DNA from: Microbacterium sp. SSM24
Lineage (GTDB): Bacteria > Actinomycetota > Actinomycetes > Actinomycetales > Microbacteriaceae
Length of the DNA: 64,000 bases
Direction: 5' to 3'
NCBI RefSeq assembly: GCF_025989145.1
Contig: NZ_JAPDNQ010000001.1
Span: forward strand, 2,418,001-2,482,000
Below are positions 10,787-20,506 of the stretch, one piece after another; the stretch's first letter is position 1; each line of letters opens with the position of its first letter. The position numbers and the translations under genes are program-made. The notes below the pieces were generated by a model. That model made no database searches. It saw nothing but the letters and a program-made list of their open reading frames with translations, and was not told the origin of the DNA.

Positions 10787-12828
10787 GCGGCGCACAGCGC
10801 GGGCCGCAGCAGCGGATGCCGCTCCAGCGCGGCCCGATGGGACAGGTCGCGGGCGGCGAGAAGGCGAAGAGCTTCGGCCCGAGCGCGAAGCGCCTGCTCG
10901 GCACGCTCAGCTCCGACAGGCCGCTCCTGGTGGTGGTCCTGGTCTTCTCGGTGCTCTCGGTCGCGCTGAGCGTGATCGGTCCGAAGCTCCTCGGCAACGC
11001 CACCAACGTCGTCTTCGCCGGTTTCGTGTCGCTCCAGATGCCGGCCGGCGTCACCAAGCAGCAGGTCGTCGACCAGCTGATCGCCGAGGGCAACCAGGAT
11101 CAGGCGAACATGATCGCCGCGATGGACTTCGTTCCGGGAGCCGGCGTCGACTTCGAGCAGCTGGCCTGGATCCTCGCCGGCGTTCTCACCGTGTACGTGC
11201 TGGCGAGCCTGTTCGGCTGGCTGCAGGCGCGGCTGCTCAACGGGATCGTGCAGCGGGCGATGCACCGCCTGCGCCTCCAGGTCGAGGACAAGATCCATCG
11301 ACTGCCGCTCTCGTACTTCGACAAGGTCCAGCGCGGCGAGCTGCTGAGCCGGGTCACCAACGACGTCGACAACATCGGTCAGACGATGCAGCAGACGCTG
11401 TCGCAGGTCGTGATCTCGCTGCTGACCGTGGTCGGTGTGCTCGTGATGATGTTCCTCATCTCGCCGCTGCTCGCCGTGATCGCGCTCGTGACGATCCCGC
11501 TCACGATCGTGATCACGGTTCTCGTCGCGAGACGCTCCCAGAAGCTGTTCGTCGCGCAGTGGACCTCCACGGGCATTCTGAACGCGCGGGTCGAGGAGAC
11601 GTTCTCGGGTCACTCGATCGTCAAGGTCTTCGGCCACCAGAAGGAGGTCGAGGCAGACTTCCGGGCCGAGAACGACGAGCTGTACAAGGCGAGCTTCGGC
11701 GCTCAGTTCCTCTCGGGCATCATCATGCCCGCGATGATGTTCATCGGAAACCTCGTGTACGTCGCCATCGCCGTGGTGGGCGGGCTGCAGGTCGCCGCGG
11801 GCCTTCTCTCCATCGGTGACGTGCAGGCGTTCATCCAGTACTCGCGCCAATTCACGCAGCCGCTCAGCCAGCTCGGCTCGATGGCGAACCTGCTGCAGTC
11901 CGGCGTCGCGAGTGGCGAGCGCGTCTTCGAGCTGCTCGACGAGACCGAGGAGGAGCCCGACGACGCCGACGCGCAGACCGCGCCGGATCACGCCAGTCGT
12001 CTCGCATTCGAGGACGTCTCGTTCCGGTACGTCGAGGACAAGCCGCTCATCGATGATCTGTCCCTCGCGGCCGAGCCCGGAAGCACCGTCGCGATCGTCG
12101 GTCCGACGGGCGCAGGCAAGACGACGCTGGTGAACCTCATCATGAGGTTCTACGACGTGGACTCCGGTCGCATCTCGCTCGATGGCGTCGACACGCGCGG
12201 CATGACGCGCGACGACCTGCGCTCGCGCACCGGCATGGTGCTCCAGGACACGTGGCTCTTCTCGGGCACGATCCGCGAGAACATCGCCTACGGCCGGCCG
12301 GATGCCTCGGAGGAGGAGATCGTCGAAGCGGCCACCGCCGCGTACGTCGACCGGTTCGTCCACGCCCTGCCCGACGGCTATGACACGCTCCTCGACGACG
12401 AGGCGACGAACCTCAGCGTGGGAGAGCGCCAGCTCATCACGATCGCGCGCGCGTTCCTCGCCGATCCGCGCATCCTCATCCTCGACGAGGCGACCAGCTC
12501 GGTCGACACCCGCACCGAGCTGCTCATCCAGCGGGCGATGTCGCGCCTGCGGGAGGACCGCACCGCGTTCGTGATCGCGCATCGCCTGTCGACGATCCGC
12601 GACGCCGATCTGATCCTCGTGATGGAGAACGGCGCGATCGTCGAGCAGGGCACGCACGACGAGCTGCTCACGGCGAAGGGCGCCTACTGGCGGCTCTACA
12701 ACGCGCAGTTCGAGGCGCCGATGGACGAGGAGGTGCTGGTGGACCCGGTGACTGTCGGAGCCCCGGCATCCGGCGCGTCGCCCGGCCCTGACGCCGAAGA
12801 CGGGGGAGCGGAAGCCACTAGTATGTGA
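10783..12828 (+). CDS. ABC exporter subunit B (catalytic half)
   Basis: 681 residues: transmembrane domain followed by an ATPase domain. There is an extra N-terminal region of about 35 residues, a long first extracellular loop, and an acidic C-terminal tail. Walker A GPTGAGKTT is near residue 440, Walker B ILILDEATSS has the catalytic Glu, and the H-loop IAHRLSTI is intact. The signature is LSVGERQ rather than LSGGQ. That is complementary to the upstream gene, so the two should assemble as one heterodimer with one consensus and one degenerate ATP site. The ATGA overlap indicates translational coupling. Confidence 0.92.
   Translation: MSGAQRGPQQRMPLQRGPMGQVAGGEKAKSFGPSAKRLLGTLSSDRPLLVVVLVFSVLSVALSVIGPKLLGNATNVVFAGFVSLQMPAGVTKQQVVDQLIAEGNQDQANMIAAMDFVPGAGVDFEQLAWILAGVLTVYVLASLFGWLQARLLNGIVQRAMHRLRLQVEDKIHRLPLSYFDKVQRGELLSRVTNDVDNIGQTMQQTLSQVVISLLTVVGVLVMMFLISPLLAVIALVTIPLTIVITVLVARRSQKLFVAQWTSTGILNARVEETFSGHSIVKVFGHQKEVEADFRAENDELYKASFGAQFLSGIIMPAMMFIGNLVYVAIAVVGGLQVAAGLLSIGDVQAFIQYSRQFTQPLSQLGSMANLLQSGVASGERVFELLDETEEEPDDADAQTAPDHASRLAFEDVSFRYVEDKPLIDDLSLAAEPGSTVAIVGPTGAGKTTLVNLIMRFYDVDSGRISLDGVDTRGMTRDDLRSRTGMVLQDTWLFSGTIRENIAYGRPDASEEEIVEAATAAYVDRFVHALPDGYDTLLDDEATNLSVGERQLITIARAFLADPRILILDEATSSVDTRTELLIQRAMSRLREDRTAFVIAHRLSTIRDADLILVMENGAIVEQGTHDELLTAKGAYWRLYNAQFEAPMDEEVLVDPVTVGAPASGASPGPDAEDGGAEATSM
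12819..12824 (+). promoter_or_regulatory. Possible -10 box for the PP2C gene
   Basis: TAGTAT lies inside the last codons of the ABC gene, about 54 bases before the PP2C GTG. The PP2C gene has its own ribosome binding site GGGAGGAC. No clear -35 box was seen. Confidence 0.35.
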
Positions 12829-12877
12829 GGACGCGTCAGGCCACCGGGTCTCGCGAAAGCCGATCGGGAGGACACGC

Positions 12878-13720
12878 GTGCCCGAGGTCTCCACCCAGTC
12901 GCGCACGGTTCCCGTGCCGGGAGGATCGCTCGATCTCGCCTGGGCGGCTGTCACCGACACCGGCCGTCGCCGCGAGGTCAACCAGGACGCCGTCTTCGCC
13001 GCCTACCCGCTGTTCGTCGTCGCCGACGGCATGGGGGGTCACGTCGGCGGGGAGATCGCCAGCGCCAGCACCATCGACCGGCTCAAGGCGATGGTCGAGG
13101 CCGGCACGGTGAACCCCCAGGCGATCGAGAAGGCTCTCGTGCGCGCGGTGAAGGACATCGCCTCGCACCCCGAGGCCACCGACGACGGCACCGGCACCAC
13201 GCTCACGGGCGTCTACCTCGACACGAGCGGCGAGTCCGCGCACTGGGTGACCCTCAACATCGGCGACTCGCGCGTGTACCTCGTGCGCGAAGGATCGATC
13301 ATCCAGATCACGACCGACCACTCGGTGGTGCAGGAGCTCATCGCGTCGGGCAGGCTCAGCCCGGACGAGGCCGAGAACCACCCGTACGGCAACGTCATCA
13401 CGCGCGCCGTCGGCCCGAGCGAGGGCGTGACGCCCGACTACGTCCGGCTCGACGTGGCGCAGGGCGATCGGTTCGTGATCTGCTCGGACGGGCTCACGAA
13501 GGAGCTCACGGACTACGGCATCCGCCATTTCCTCGACGAGAATCGTGATCCGGCCGCCGCGGCGACAGCGATGCTCGATGCCGCGCTCGAGAACGGCGGA
13601 CGCGACAACATCACGATCATCGTGCTCGACGTCGGAACGCCCGAGGAGCCGGTCGACGACACCGAGGAGTCGGCGGGTCGGGGCGCCGACGAGAGCGACT
13701 CCTCCACAACCGAGGACTGA
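12878..13720 (+). CDS. PP2C-type Ser/Thr protein phosphatase
   Basis: 280 residues, metal-dependent PPM/PP2C phosphatase that removes phosphate from Ser/Thr residues. Motifs in order: an RREVNQD metal-site start, VADGMGGHVGGEIAS, the DDGTGTTLTGV strand, NIGDSRVYLVR, CSDGLTKEL and GGRDNITIIVLD. The C-terminus is acidic with no membrane segment, so the enzyme should be cytoplasmic. GTG start with GGGAGGAC upstream. It is followed by the EccC/FtsK-like ATPase gene; in actinobacteria PP2C genes often sit with FHA or secretion-ATPase genes, so a regulatory link is plausible but unproven. Confidence 0.93.
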   Translation: MPEVSTQSRTVPVPGGSLDLAWAAVTDTGRRREVNQDAVFAAYPLFVVADGMGGHVGGEIASASTIDRLKAMVEAGTVNPQAIEKALVRAVKDIASHPEATDDGTGTTLTGVYLDTSGESAHWVTLNIGDSRVYLVREGSIIQITTDHSVVQELIASGRLSPDEAENHPYGNVITRAVGPSEGVTPDYVRLDVAQGDRFVICSDGLTKELTDYGIRHFLDENRDPAAAATAMLDAALENGGRDNITIIVLDVGTPEEPVDDTEESAGRGADESDSSTTED

Positions 13721-13786
13721 CGCTCCGACTTCACGGATTCGCCGTGATGCCGTCGCGAGCGGCGGGATCCGCGCTGCACTGAGGCC

Positions 13787-16657
13787 GTGCACTTCTCGCC
13801 CGTTCCCGCTTTCTCGACGCTCGTGAATCCCATCGACGACTCCGCTGAGCCGCTCTCGCTGCCGGCCGCGTGGGCGCCGCCCGCCAGGCCGCCGTTCCCC
13901 GTCGTGGCGGCGATCGTTCCCGTCGTCGGTGCGGTCGGGCTCTGGCTCGTCACCGGCTCGATCCTGTCGCTGTGGCTCGCGGCGCTCGGTCCGCTGATCG
14001 CGGTCGCGACGATGGCCGATGCCGCGCGCTCCGCGCGTCGCGATCGCAAGCGGCATCAGGCGGCGGCGCTCCGCACGCGTGCCGAGGTCTCGCGCGCCGT
14101 GGACGCACGTCACGAGTCGGAGCGCCGCCGCCTGTGGGCACGGCATCCCGACGTCGCCGCGTTCGCGGCCCGCGAAGACGACGTCTGGCGGCTGTCTCCG
14201 GAACGCGGCGACGCCCTGGTCGCGGGGGAGGGCGAGATCGCGAGCACCGTGCGCCTCACCGGCGGCGAGGGGGACCCGGATGCCGCGTCCCTCCGATTCC
14301 GCGCGAGCAGACTGGCCGGCGCGCCCGTCGTCGTGCCGGCGACGCAGGGGATCGTCGTCGTGGGTGCGCCGGTCCTCACGGCGGCCGTGCAGCGCGCGCT
14401 CGTCCTGCAGCTCTGTCTCGCGCTGCCGCCCGGCGAGCTCGCCGTGGTGGGCGGCCTCGACCCCGCGCAGCGGTGGGCGGACCGCCTGCCGCACCGGCGC
14501 GCGTCCGGAGGTCGACGCGTCGCGCTGATCGCACCGGGCGAGGCCGCCCCGCCCGATGCCGACATCGCGATCGCGCGCCGTCTCCCCGGCGAGCCGCTCC
14601 CGCCCCGTTGCGCGGCGGTGCTGACGGTCGAGGCATCCGGGGTCGCGCGGCTGGAGCACGCGGGCGAGGAAGTCGACGTGACGGTCGAGGCGATCGCGCA
14701 CGACCAGGCGGAGGTGCTGGCCGAAGCCCTCGCGCACCGTGCAGAGCGCATGCTCGGCATCGCGACGCGCGACGCAGGCCCGATCGCGCTCGCACCACTC
14801 ATCGACCCGCGCACGGCCAGCGCCGGCGGGCTCTCCGCCGTCATCGGCCTCGACGGCACGGTGCCGGCGACGATCGACCTGGTCGGCGACGGCCCGCATG
14901 CGGTGGTGGCGGGCGTGACGGGGTCGGGGAAGAGCGAGTTGCTGATCACGTGGATCCTGTCGCTCTGCCGCACCCATTCCACGCGGGACGTCTCGTTCCT
15001 GCTCGCGGATTTCAAGGGCGGAACCGCCTTCGACGTGCTCGCAGGGGTGCCTCACGTGGCAGGCGTGATCACCGACCTCGATGGGACCGGCGCCCGGCGT
15101 GCGATCGAGAGTCTGCGCGCCGAGGTGCGGTGGCGCGAGGCCGCCATCGCCGGCGTCGGAGCGCGCGACATCCTCGATCCGCGCGTCGATGTGCCGCGTC
15201 TCGTCGTCGTCGTCGACGAGTTCGCGGCCCTCCTCGCCGACCACCCCGAGCTGCACGCCGTGTTCACCGACGTCGCTGCGCGCGGCCGGGCGCTCGGCAT
15301 CCATCTGATCCTCGGCACCCAGCGCTCGGCCGGAGTGATCCGCGAGAGCCTGCTGGCGAACTGCCCCCTCCGCATCAGCCTTCGCGTCTCCGATCCTGCG
15401 GACAGTCGCACGGTGATCGGGACGGACGATGCCGCCCACCTGCCGGGCGGGCCGGATGGTCGTGGGCACGCGTTCGTCCGCCGCGCGGGCGACGCTCGCC
15501 CGCGCCGCGTCCGCATCGCGCTGTCCGCGCCCGCGGACGTGACAGCCGCGTCGGCGTCCCATGACGGACCCGACCCGCGGCGGCCGTGGTTGCCGGAGCT
15601 CCCGAGTCTGCTCACCCTCGACGATCTGCGGCTCCGCTCACCGGATGCGGCCCAGCTGATCCTTGCTCTCGCGGACGAGCCGGGCCTGCAACGCCAGAAC
15701 GTGGTGGGCATCGGGGTCGATGACCGCGCCCTCCTCGTGCTCGGCGGCCCGGGCGCGGGGGCGAGCAACGCGCTCCGGCTCCTCGCTGCGCAGGCCGACG
15801 GCGAGGTCGTGGAGGTCCCGGCCGATCCGGAGGGCGTGTGGGACGCGGTTGCCGCGCTCGTCGCCGAACCGCCGCGACCCGGCACGATCGTGTGCATCGA
15901 CGACCTCGATGCGATCACGGCGCGACTGCCGCCTGACCACGCCCAGGCCGTGGTCGAGCGCCTCGAAGACCTCCTGCGCAGCGCCGGCCCCGGCGGTTTC
16001 CTCGTCCTCGCCTCCGCGCGGCGCCTCACCGGCCCTGTTGCGCGCGTCGCCGACCTGTTCCCGCGTCGTCTGCTGCTCGCCTTCCCGACGAGGAGCGAGC
16101 ACCTCGCCGCCGGTGGCGAGGCGGATCGATTCCGGACGGGCGCGCCGGCCGGCCGGGGCGTGCTCGGTGGCGTGGAGGTGCAGGTCGCGCTCGCACCTGC
16201 CCTGGCTGAGCGCCCGCGACGCGCTTCCGCCGAATGGTGTCCGTCCGCGAACCTCACCGGCTTCGTATCCCGGCGATCGCCGGCGGGGCGGGCGGCGTTG
16301 GCGGAGTGGGAGGCGCGAGGCATCCGCGTCGCCGGCGTCGACGCCTACGTCGCCGACCCTTCGATCACGGCCGACGGCCCGGTGGTGGTGGCGGGGGAGC
16401 CCGACGACTGGCAGCGGCACTGGCGACTCCTCTCCGACGTGCGAGGCGACCACGAGCTCGTGGTCGACGCCTCGTGCGCGGCGGAGCTTCGGCTCCTCAC
16501 CGGAGCACGGGAGCTGCCGCCCTACTGCGAACCCGGCCGCGGCCGCGCATGGCTGGTGGCCGGCGGTGCCGAGCCCGTCCGCATCGTCCTCCCGTCGCCT
16601 GAACTCCGGCCGATCCGTTCCTCCGGCGTTCTTGACCGCCCGGGAGGCACCCCATAG
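13787..16657 (+). CDS. FtsK/SpoIIIE-domain ATPase, EccC-like, orphan
   Basis: 956 residues. Two membrane helices at about residues 38-80 are followed by an Arg/Lys-rich stretch, the layout of type VII secretion EccC/EssC proteins. The first ATPase domain is complete: Walker A GVTGSGKSELL near residue 377, LLADFKGGTAF, Walker B VVVVDEFAAL near 473, and LILGTQRSAGVI. A second P-loop-like GGPGAGASN near residue 650 lacks the GK[ST] core and looks degenerate. No WXG100, EccB, EccD or EccE gene is nearby. GTG at 13787 is uncertain; GTG at 13823 is the alternative. It is not the chromosome translocase FtsK, having no gamma domain. Confidence 0.8.
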   Translation: MHFSPVPAFSTLVNPIDDSAEPLSLPAAWAPPARPPFPVVAAIVPVVGAVGLWLVTGSILSLWLAALGPLIAVATMADAARSARRDRKRHQAAALRTRAEVSRAVDARHESERRRLWARHPDVAAFAAREDDVWRLSPERGDALVAGEGEIASTVRLTGGEGDPDAASLRFRASRLAGAPVVVPATQGIVVVGAPVLTAAVQRALVLQLCLALPPGELAVVGGLDPAQRWADRLPHRRASGGRRVALIAPGEAAPPDADIAIARRLPGEPLPPRCAAVLTVEASGVARLEHAGEEVDVTVEAIAHDQAEVLAEALAHRAERMLGIATRDAGPIALAPLIDPRTASAGGLSAVIGLDGTVPATIDLVGDGPHAVVAGVTGSGKSELLITWILSLCRTHSTRDVSFLLADFKGGTAFDVLAGVPHVAGVITDLDGTGARRAIESLRAEVRWREAAIAGVGARDILDPRVDVPRLVVVVDEFAALLADHPELHAVFTDVAARGRALGIHLILGTQRSAGVIRESLLANCPLRISLRVSDPADSRTVIGTDDAAHLPGGPDGRGHAFVRRAGDARPRRVRIALSAPADVTAASASHDGPDPRRPWLPELPSLLTLDDLRLRSPDAAQLILALADEPGLQRQNVVGIGVDDRALLVLGGPGAGASNALRLLAAQADGEVVEVPADPEGVWDAVAALVAEPPRPGTIVCIDDLDAITARLPPDHAQAVVERLEDLLRSAGPGGFLVLASARRLTGPVARVADLFPRRLLLAFPTRSEHLAAGGEADRFRTGAPAGRGVLGGVEVQVALAPALAERPRRASAEWCPSANLTGFVSRRSPAGRAALAEWEARGIRVAGVDAYVADPSITADGPVVVAGEPDDWQRHWRLLSDVRGDHELVVDASCAAELRLLTGARELPPYCEPGRGRAWLVAGGAEPVRIVLPSPELRPIRSSGVLDRPGGTP

Positions 16658-16666
16658 CTTCACAGT

Positions 16667-18235
16667 GTGGCTACATCTCCGATCGATCTCGAACGGCCGG
16701 CAGGAAAAGGACTCGCAGCAGGGACGCTGGGACTCTGGGGCTCGACCGTCATCGGCCTCGCTTCGACGGCGCCGGTCTACTCGCTCGTCGCGACGCTCGG
16801 CTTCGTCGTGCTCGCCGTCGGCGCGCAGGCGCCCATCGCGTTCGTCATTGCGTTCATCCCGATGCTCTTCATCGCCTTCGCCTACCGCGAGCTCAACAAC
16901 GAGATCCCGGACTGCGGCACCACCTTCACCTGGGGCACGAAAGCCTTCGGCCCGTGGGTCGGATGGCTCGGCGGGTGGGGGGTCGCCGTCGCGGGCATGG
17001 TCGTGCTCGCAAACCTCGCGCAGATCGCCGGAATCTACTTCTGGGCGCTGATCGACGGGATCGTCCGCAGCCCCGAGGACGCCCTTCTCTCCGACAACGT
17101 ACCGCTCGTCACGGTGACGGGTGTCGTGTTCATCGCGGCGATGACCTGGGTGAGCTGGCGCGGCGTCGAGATCGGCGAGCGGATCCAGAACATCCTCCTG
17201 GCCATCCAGTACGCCGCCCTCGCGATCTTCGTCGTCGCAGCGCTGTGGCACTTCTTCGCCGGCACCGCCCCCGACCCGACGCCCTTCGACTGGTCATGGT
17301 TCAACCCGTTCGCGTTCACGGAGTGGTCGGGCTTCGTCGAGGCGATCCTGCTCGCGCTCTTCATCTACTGGGGATGGGACACCTGCCTCGCCCTCAACGA
17401 GGAGACGAAGGACCCCAAGCGCATCCCCGGCCGTGCGGCGCTGCTCACCACCGTCATCCTTCTGGTGACCTATGTCGGCGTCACGATCGCGGCGATGATG
17501 TACGCCGGCCTCGGCGAGAGCGGCACCGGACTCGGGAACGAGGCGAACGCCGACGACTTCTTCCTCGCGATCAAGGACGGCCTGCTGGGCCCGCTGGGCT
17601 GGGTGCTCGTCGTCGCCGTCATGATCTCGGCGATCTCGTCCACGCAGACCACCATCCTCCCGACCGCCCGCGGAACGCTCGCCATGGCCGCCTACAAGGC
17701 TCTCCCGCGGCGCTTCGCGACCGTGCACCCGCGCTACAAGACCCCGTCGTTCTCCACCCTCGTCATGGGCGCCGTCGCGATCTTCTACTACGTCGGGATG
17801 ACCCTCATCAGCGACAACATCCTGCAGGACTCGATCCTGTCGCTCGGGCTCGCCATCGCGTTCTACTACGGCATCACCGGCTACGCGTGCGTCTGGTACT
17901 TCCGGCGCGAGCTGTTCACCTCGACGAGGAACTTCTTCTACAAGTTCCTCTTCCCGCTCCTCGGCGCACTGATGCTGACCTACGCGTTCGTCCAGTCGGC
18001 GATCGACATGTACAACCCCGACTACGGATACAGCGGCGGAATCGGCAACATCGGCAGCACGTTCCTGCTGGGAATCGGTTCGCTTGCGTTCGGCGTCGTG
18101 CTGATGGTGCTGTGGTTCCTGTTCCCCCGCGCGAAGCCGTTCTTCCGCGGTGAGAGCCTCAACCGCGAGACCCCGGTGCTGGTGCCCGAGGATCCGGCCG
18201 ATTTCGGCCGATCGATCGACGGCGGACTCACCTGA
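16667..18235 (+). CDS. APC-family amino acid/polyamine permease
   Basis: 522 residues with about 12 hydrophobic segments. The first carries the APC signature GLWGSTVIGLASTAPVYSL, with the helix break that binds substrate. It should be a secondary transporter in the cytoplasmic membrane; the substrate is not readable from sequence. GTG at 16667 lies six bases after TAGCTT (16655-16660), fitting a leaderless start. It ends at a bidirectional terminator shared with the convergent alanine dehydrogenase gene, so a link to amino-acid nitrogen use is possible. Confidence 0.85.
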   Translation: MATSPIDLERPAGKGLAAGTLGLWGSTVIGLASTAPVYSLVATLGFVVLAVGAQAPIAFVIAFIPMLFIAFAYRELNNEIPDCGTTFTWGTKAFGPWVGWLGGWGVAVAGMVVLANLAQIAGIYFWALIDGIVRSPEDALLSDNVPLVTVTGVVFIAAMTWVSWRGVEIGERIQNILLAIQYAALAIFVVAALWHFFAGTAPDPTPFDWSWFNPFAFTEWSGFVEAILLALFIYWGWDTCLALNEETKDPKRIPGRAALLTTVILLVTYVGVTIAAMMYAGLGESGTGLGNEANADDFFLAIKDGLLGPLGWVLVVAVMISAISSTQTTILPTARGTLAMAAYKALPRRFATVHPRYKTPSFSTLVMGAVAIFYYVGMTLISDNILQDSILSLGLAIAFYYGITGYACVWYFRRELFTSTRNFFYKFLFPLLGALMLTYAFVQSAIDMYNPDYGYSGGIGNIGSTFLLGIGSLAFGVVLMVLWFLFPRAKPFFRGESLNRETPVLVPEDPADFGRSIDGGLT

Positions 18236-18243
18236 CCTCAGAC

Positions 18244-18285
18244 ACGGATGCCGCGCCCGGCGAGAACGCGGGGCGCGGCATCCGT
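18244..18285. terminator. Bidirectional terminator between permease and ald
   Basis: A perfect 14-base-pair stem, ACGGATGCCGCGCC (18244-18257) with its complement at 18272-18285, sits in the 58-base gap between two convergent genes. It probably serves both. Confidence 0.8.
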
Positions 18286-18293
18286 TCGTCAGG

Positions 18294-19409
18294 TCACGCC
18301 AGGGCGCTCGCGAGAGGCGTCAGCTCCAGACCGTGAGCGGTCGCCACGCCGGCGTTCACGATCTTTCCGCCGACCACGTTGAGACCGGCGGCCAGAGCCG
18401 GGTCGGAGCGCAGCGCTTCCTGCCAGCCGCGTCGCGCGATCTGCCGGATGTACGGCAGGGTGGCATTGGTCAGCGCCGACGTCGACGTGTTGGGCACCGC
18501 GCCGGGCATGTTCGCCACGCAGTAGAACACCGTGTCGTGCACCGTGAAGGTCGGATCTGCGTGGGTGGTCGGACGGGTGTCGGCGAAGCATCCGCCCTGA
18601 TCGACCGCGATGTCCACCAGAACGCTTCCCGGCCGCATGCGGGAGACCATCTCGTTGGTGACGAGCTTGGGAGCCTTCGCGCCCGGGATGAGCACCGAGC
18701 CGATCACGAGGTCGGAGTCGACCACCGCGCGATCCAGGTCGAACGGGTTCGACGCCGCCGTCTTGACGCGGCCCTGGAAGTGGTCGTCGAGGTAGCGCAG
18801 ACGCTGCACGTTCGTGTCGAAGACGGTCACGTCCGCTCCCATGCCCACCGCGATGACGGCCGCATTGGCTCCTGCCACGCCGCCGCCGATCACCGTGACG
18901 CGCGCCGGGCGCGTGCCGGGGACCCCGGACATGAGCAGCCCGAGCCCGCCGGCCGAGCGCATGAGCGTCGACGCCCCGACCATCGGGGCGAGGCGGCCCG
19001 CGACCTCGCTCATCGGCGCGAGGAGGGGGAGTCCGCCGCCGGCGACCTGGACCGTCTCGTAGGCGATCGCGGTGATGCCGTCGGCGACGAGCTGGTCCGT
19101 CAGCGGCCGGTCGGCGGCGAGGTGGAGGTACGTGAAGAGCACGAGGTCGTCGCGGAAGTGCCCGTACTCGCTCGCGATGGGCTCCTTGACCTTCAGCAGC
19201 AGCTCGGCGCGCGCCCAGACCTCGGCCGCATCGTCGAGCATCGTCGCTCCGGCGGCCTCGTACTCGGTATCGGGCATGGACGAGCCGGTGCCCGCGCCCC
19301 GCTGCACGAACACCTCGTGGCCTGCGGCGACCAGGTCGTGCACGCCTGCGGGAGTGAGAGCAACCCGGTACTCGTTGTTCTTCACCTCGGTGGGGACGCT
19401 GATCCTCAT
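18294..19409 (-). CDS. ald: Alanine dehydrogenase
   Basis: 371 residues, the normal length. It interconverts L-alanine and pyruvate plus ammonia with NAD. N-terminal MRISVPTEVKNNEYRVALTP contains the substrate-binding Arg; LLLKVKEPIASEY holds the catalytic Lys region; and the Rossmann motif VTVIGGGVAGANAA sits near residue 172. The ATG at 19409 has GGAAAGGAC upstream. An asparaginase gene lies 57 bases upstream on the same strand, so ammonia from asparagine and alanine metabolism may be linked. Confidence 0.96.
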   Translation of the reverse strand: MRISVPTEVKNNEYRVALTPAGVHDLVAAGHEVFVQRGAGTGSSMPDTEYEAAGATMLDDAAEVWARAELLLKVKEPIASEYGHFRDDLVLFTYLHLAADRPLTDQLVADGITAIAYETVQVAGGGLPLLAPMSEVAGRLAPMVGASTLMRSAGGLGLLMSGVPGTRPARVTVIGGGVAGANAAVIAVGMGADVTVFDTNVQRLRYLDDHFQGRVKTAASNPFDLDRAVVDSDLVIGSVLIPGAKAPKLVTNEMVSRMRPGSVLVDIAVDQGGCFADTRPTTHADPTFTVHDTVFYCVANMPGAVPNTSTSALTNATLPYIRQIARRGWQEALRSDPALAAGLNVVGGKIVNAGVATAHGLELTPLASALA

Positions 19410-19465
19410 CGTGTGGTCCTTTCCGCTCCGCCGTTGGAGCGCTCGGGCTCCTCGTGGGAGCGCCT

Positions 19466-20455
19466 CTAGAAAGCGGGGCGGATCGCCCCGACATCCTGCC
19501 CGCCGCCGGAGATCGACAGGGGAAGCTTCTGCATGGTGGCCGCCACGTCTGCGGGTGACAGCGCGCCGGCGCGCTCGAGGAGCCGCAGTGCGACCGCGGT
19601 CGCGGCCCTGCCACTGCCGTCGAGCATCTTGAGGGCTACCGTGGTGCCGTTCGGAGCCACCATCACCATGACGCCTTCGGCGCCGCCCTTCGCGAACACG
19701 CCGAGCGACTCGATCGCGATCGTGTCGGGCCGGCCCGGTCCGTCGATCGTCCACGGGTTCTCGCGCACCGCCTGCACCAGCGTGCCGGCACTCCGGTGCA
19801 GCGCGAACGGCGAGGTCGTGGACGAGGTGCCGATCCGGTGGATCGCCCGCGCGAGCCCGAACAGCGTCGTCGCGTACACGGGGGCGCCGCAGCCGTCGAT
19901 CGCGGTCGCCGAGGTCTTCTCGCCGAGCAGGCGCTCCACGACTTCGCGCACGTGGAGCTGAAGCGGATGCCCCGGCGCCAGGTAATCCGCCGTGTCCCAG
20001 CCGTTCGCGACGCACGCGAGGAGCATGGCGGCATGCTTGCCCGAGCAGTTCATGCGGATGCGCGCGGGCTCGGCGCGGTCGCGCACGAGCTCGTCGCGCG
20101 TGGCGGTGTCACTCGGCCACGCGGGCGGACAGCCGAGGTCCTCCTCGCCCAGACCCGCCGCGCCGAGGATCTCGCGCACCGCCTCGACGTGACGGTCGGT
20201 CCCCGAGTGGCTCGCCGTCGCGAGAGCGAGCGGGACGCCCTCGAGCGATGCGCCCGCCGACAGGCACGCGAGGGCCTGGAGCGGCTTGAGGCTCGATCGG
20301 GGGAGGATCAGCGCCGACGGGTCGCCGAGGCGCTCGGCGATCGTTCCATCCGACGCGAGCACCACCGCGATCCCGGCATGCCGGGACTCGATGAACCCGC
20401 TGCGGTCGACGACGGCGAGCTCGACGGCGTCGGCTGCGGCGAAGGTCTGCGGCAC
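19466..20455 (-). CDS. Asparaginase (asparaginase II family)
   Basis: 329 residues, the bacterial asparaginase II type (Rhizobium-like), unrelated to E. coli AnsA/AnsB. The family motifs RSSLKPLQALACL, MNCSGKHAAMLL and GCGAPVYATTLFGLA are all visible. It hydrolyses L-asparagine to aspartate and ammonia; no signal peptide is seen. GTG at 20455 lies six bases after TAGGCT (20462-20467 on this strand), supporting a leaderless start. ald lies downstream on the same strand. Confidence 0.88.
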   Translation of the reverse strand: MPQTFAAADAVELAVVDRSGFIESRHAGIAVVLASDGTIAERLGDPSALILPRSSLKPLQALACLSAGASLEGVPLALATASHSGTDRHVEAVREILGAAGLGEEDLGCPPAWPSDTATRDELVRDRAEPARIRMNCSGKHAAMLLACVANGWDTADYLAPGHPLQLHVREVVERLLGEKTSATAIDGCGAPVYATTLFGLARAIHRIGTSSTTSPFALHRSAGTLVQAVRENPWTIDGPGRPDTIAIESLGVFAKGGAEGVMVMVAPNGTTVALKMLDGSGRAATAVALRLLERAGALSPADVAATMQKLPLSISGGGQDVGAIRPAF

Positions 20456-20506
20456 CCGGCCAGCCTACCGCCGAGTCGTGGCGGGCCCGCATGACAGACT
20501 GTGCAC

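Noticed and set aside
13787..16657. Chromosome translocase FtsK
   Set aside because: There are only two membrane helices, there is no gamma DNA-binding domain, and a second degenerate ATPase domain is present. EccC-like fits better.
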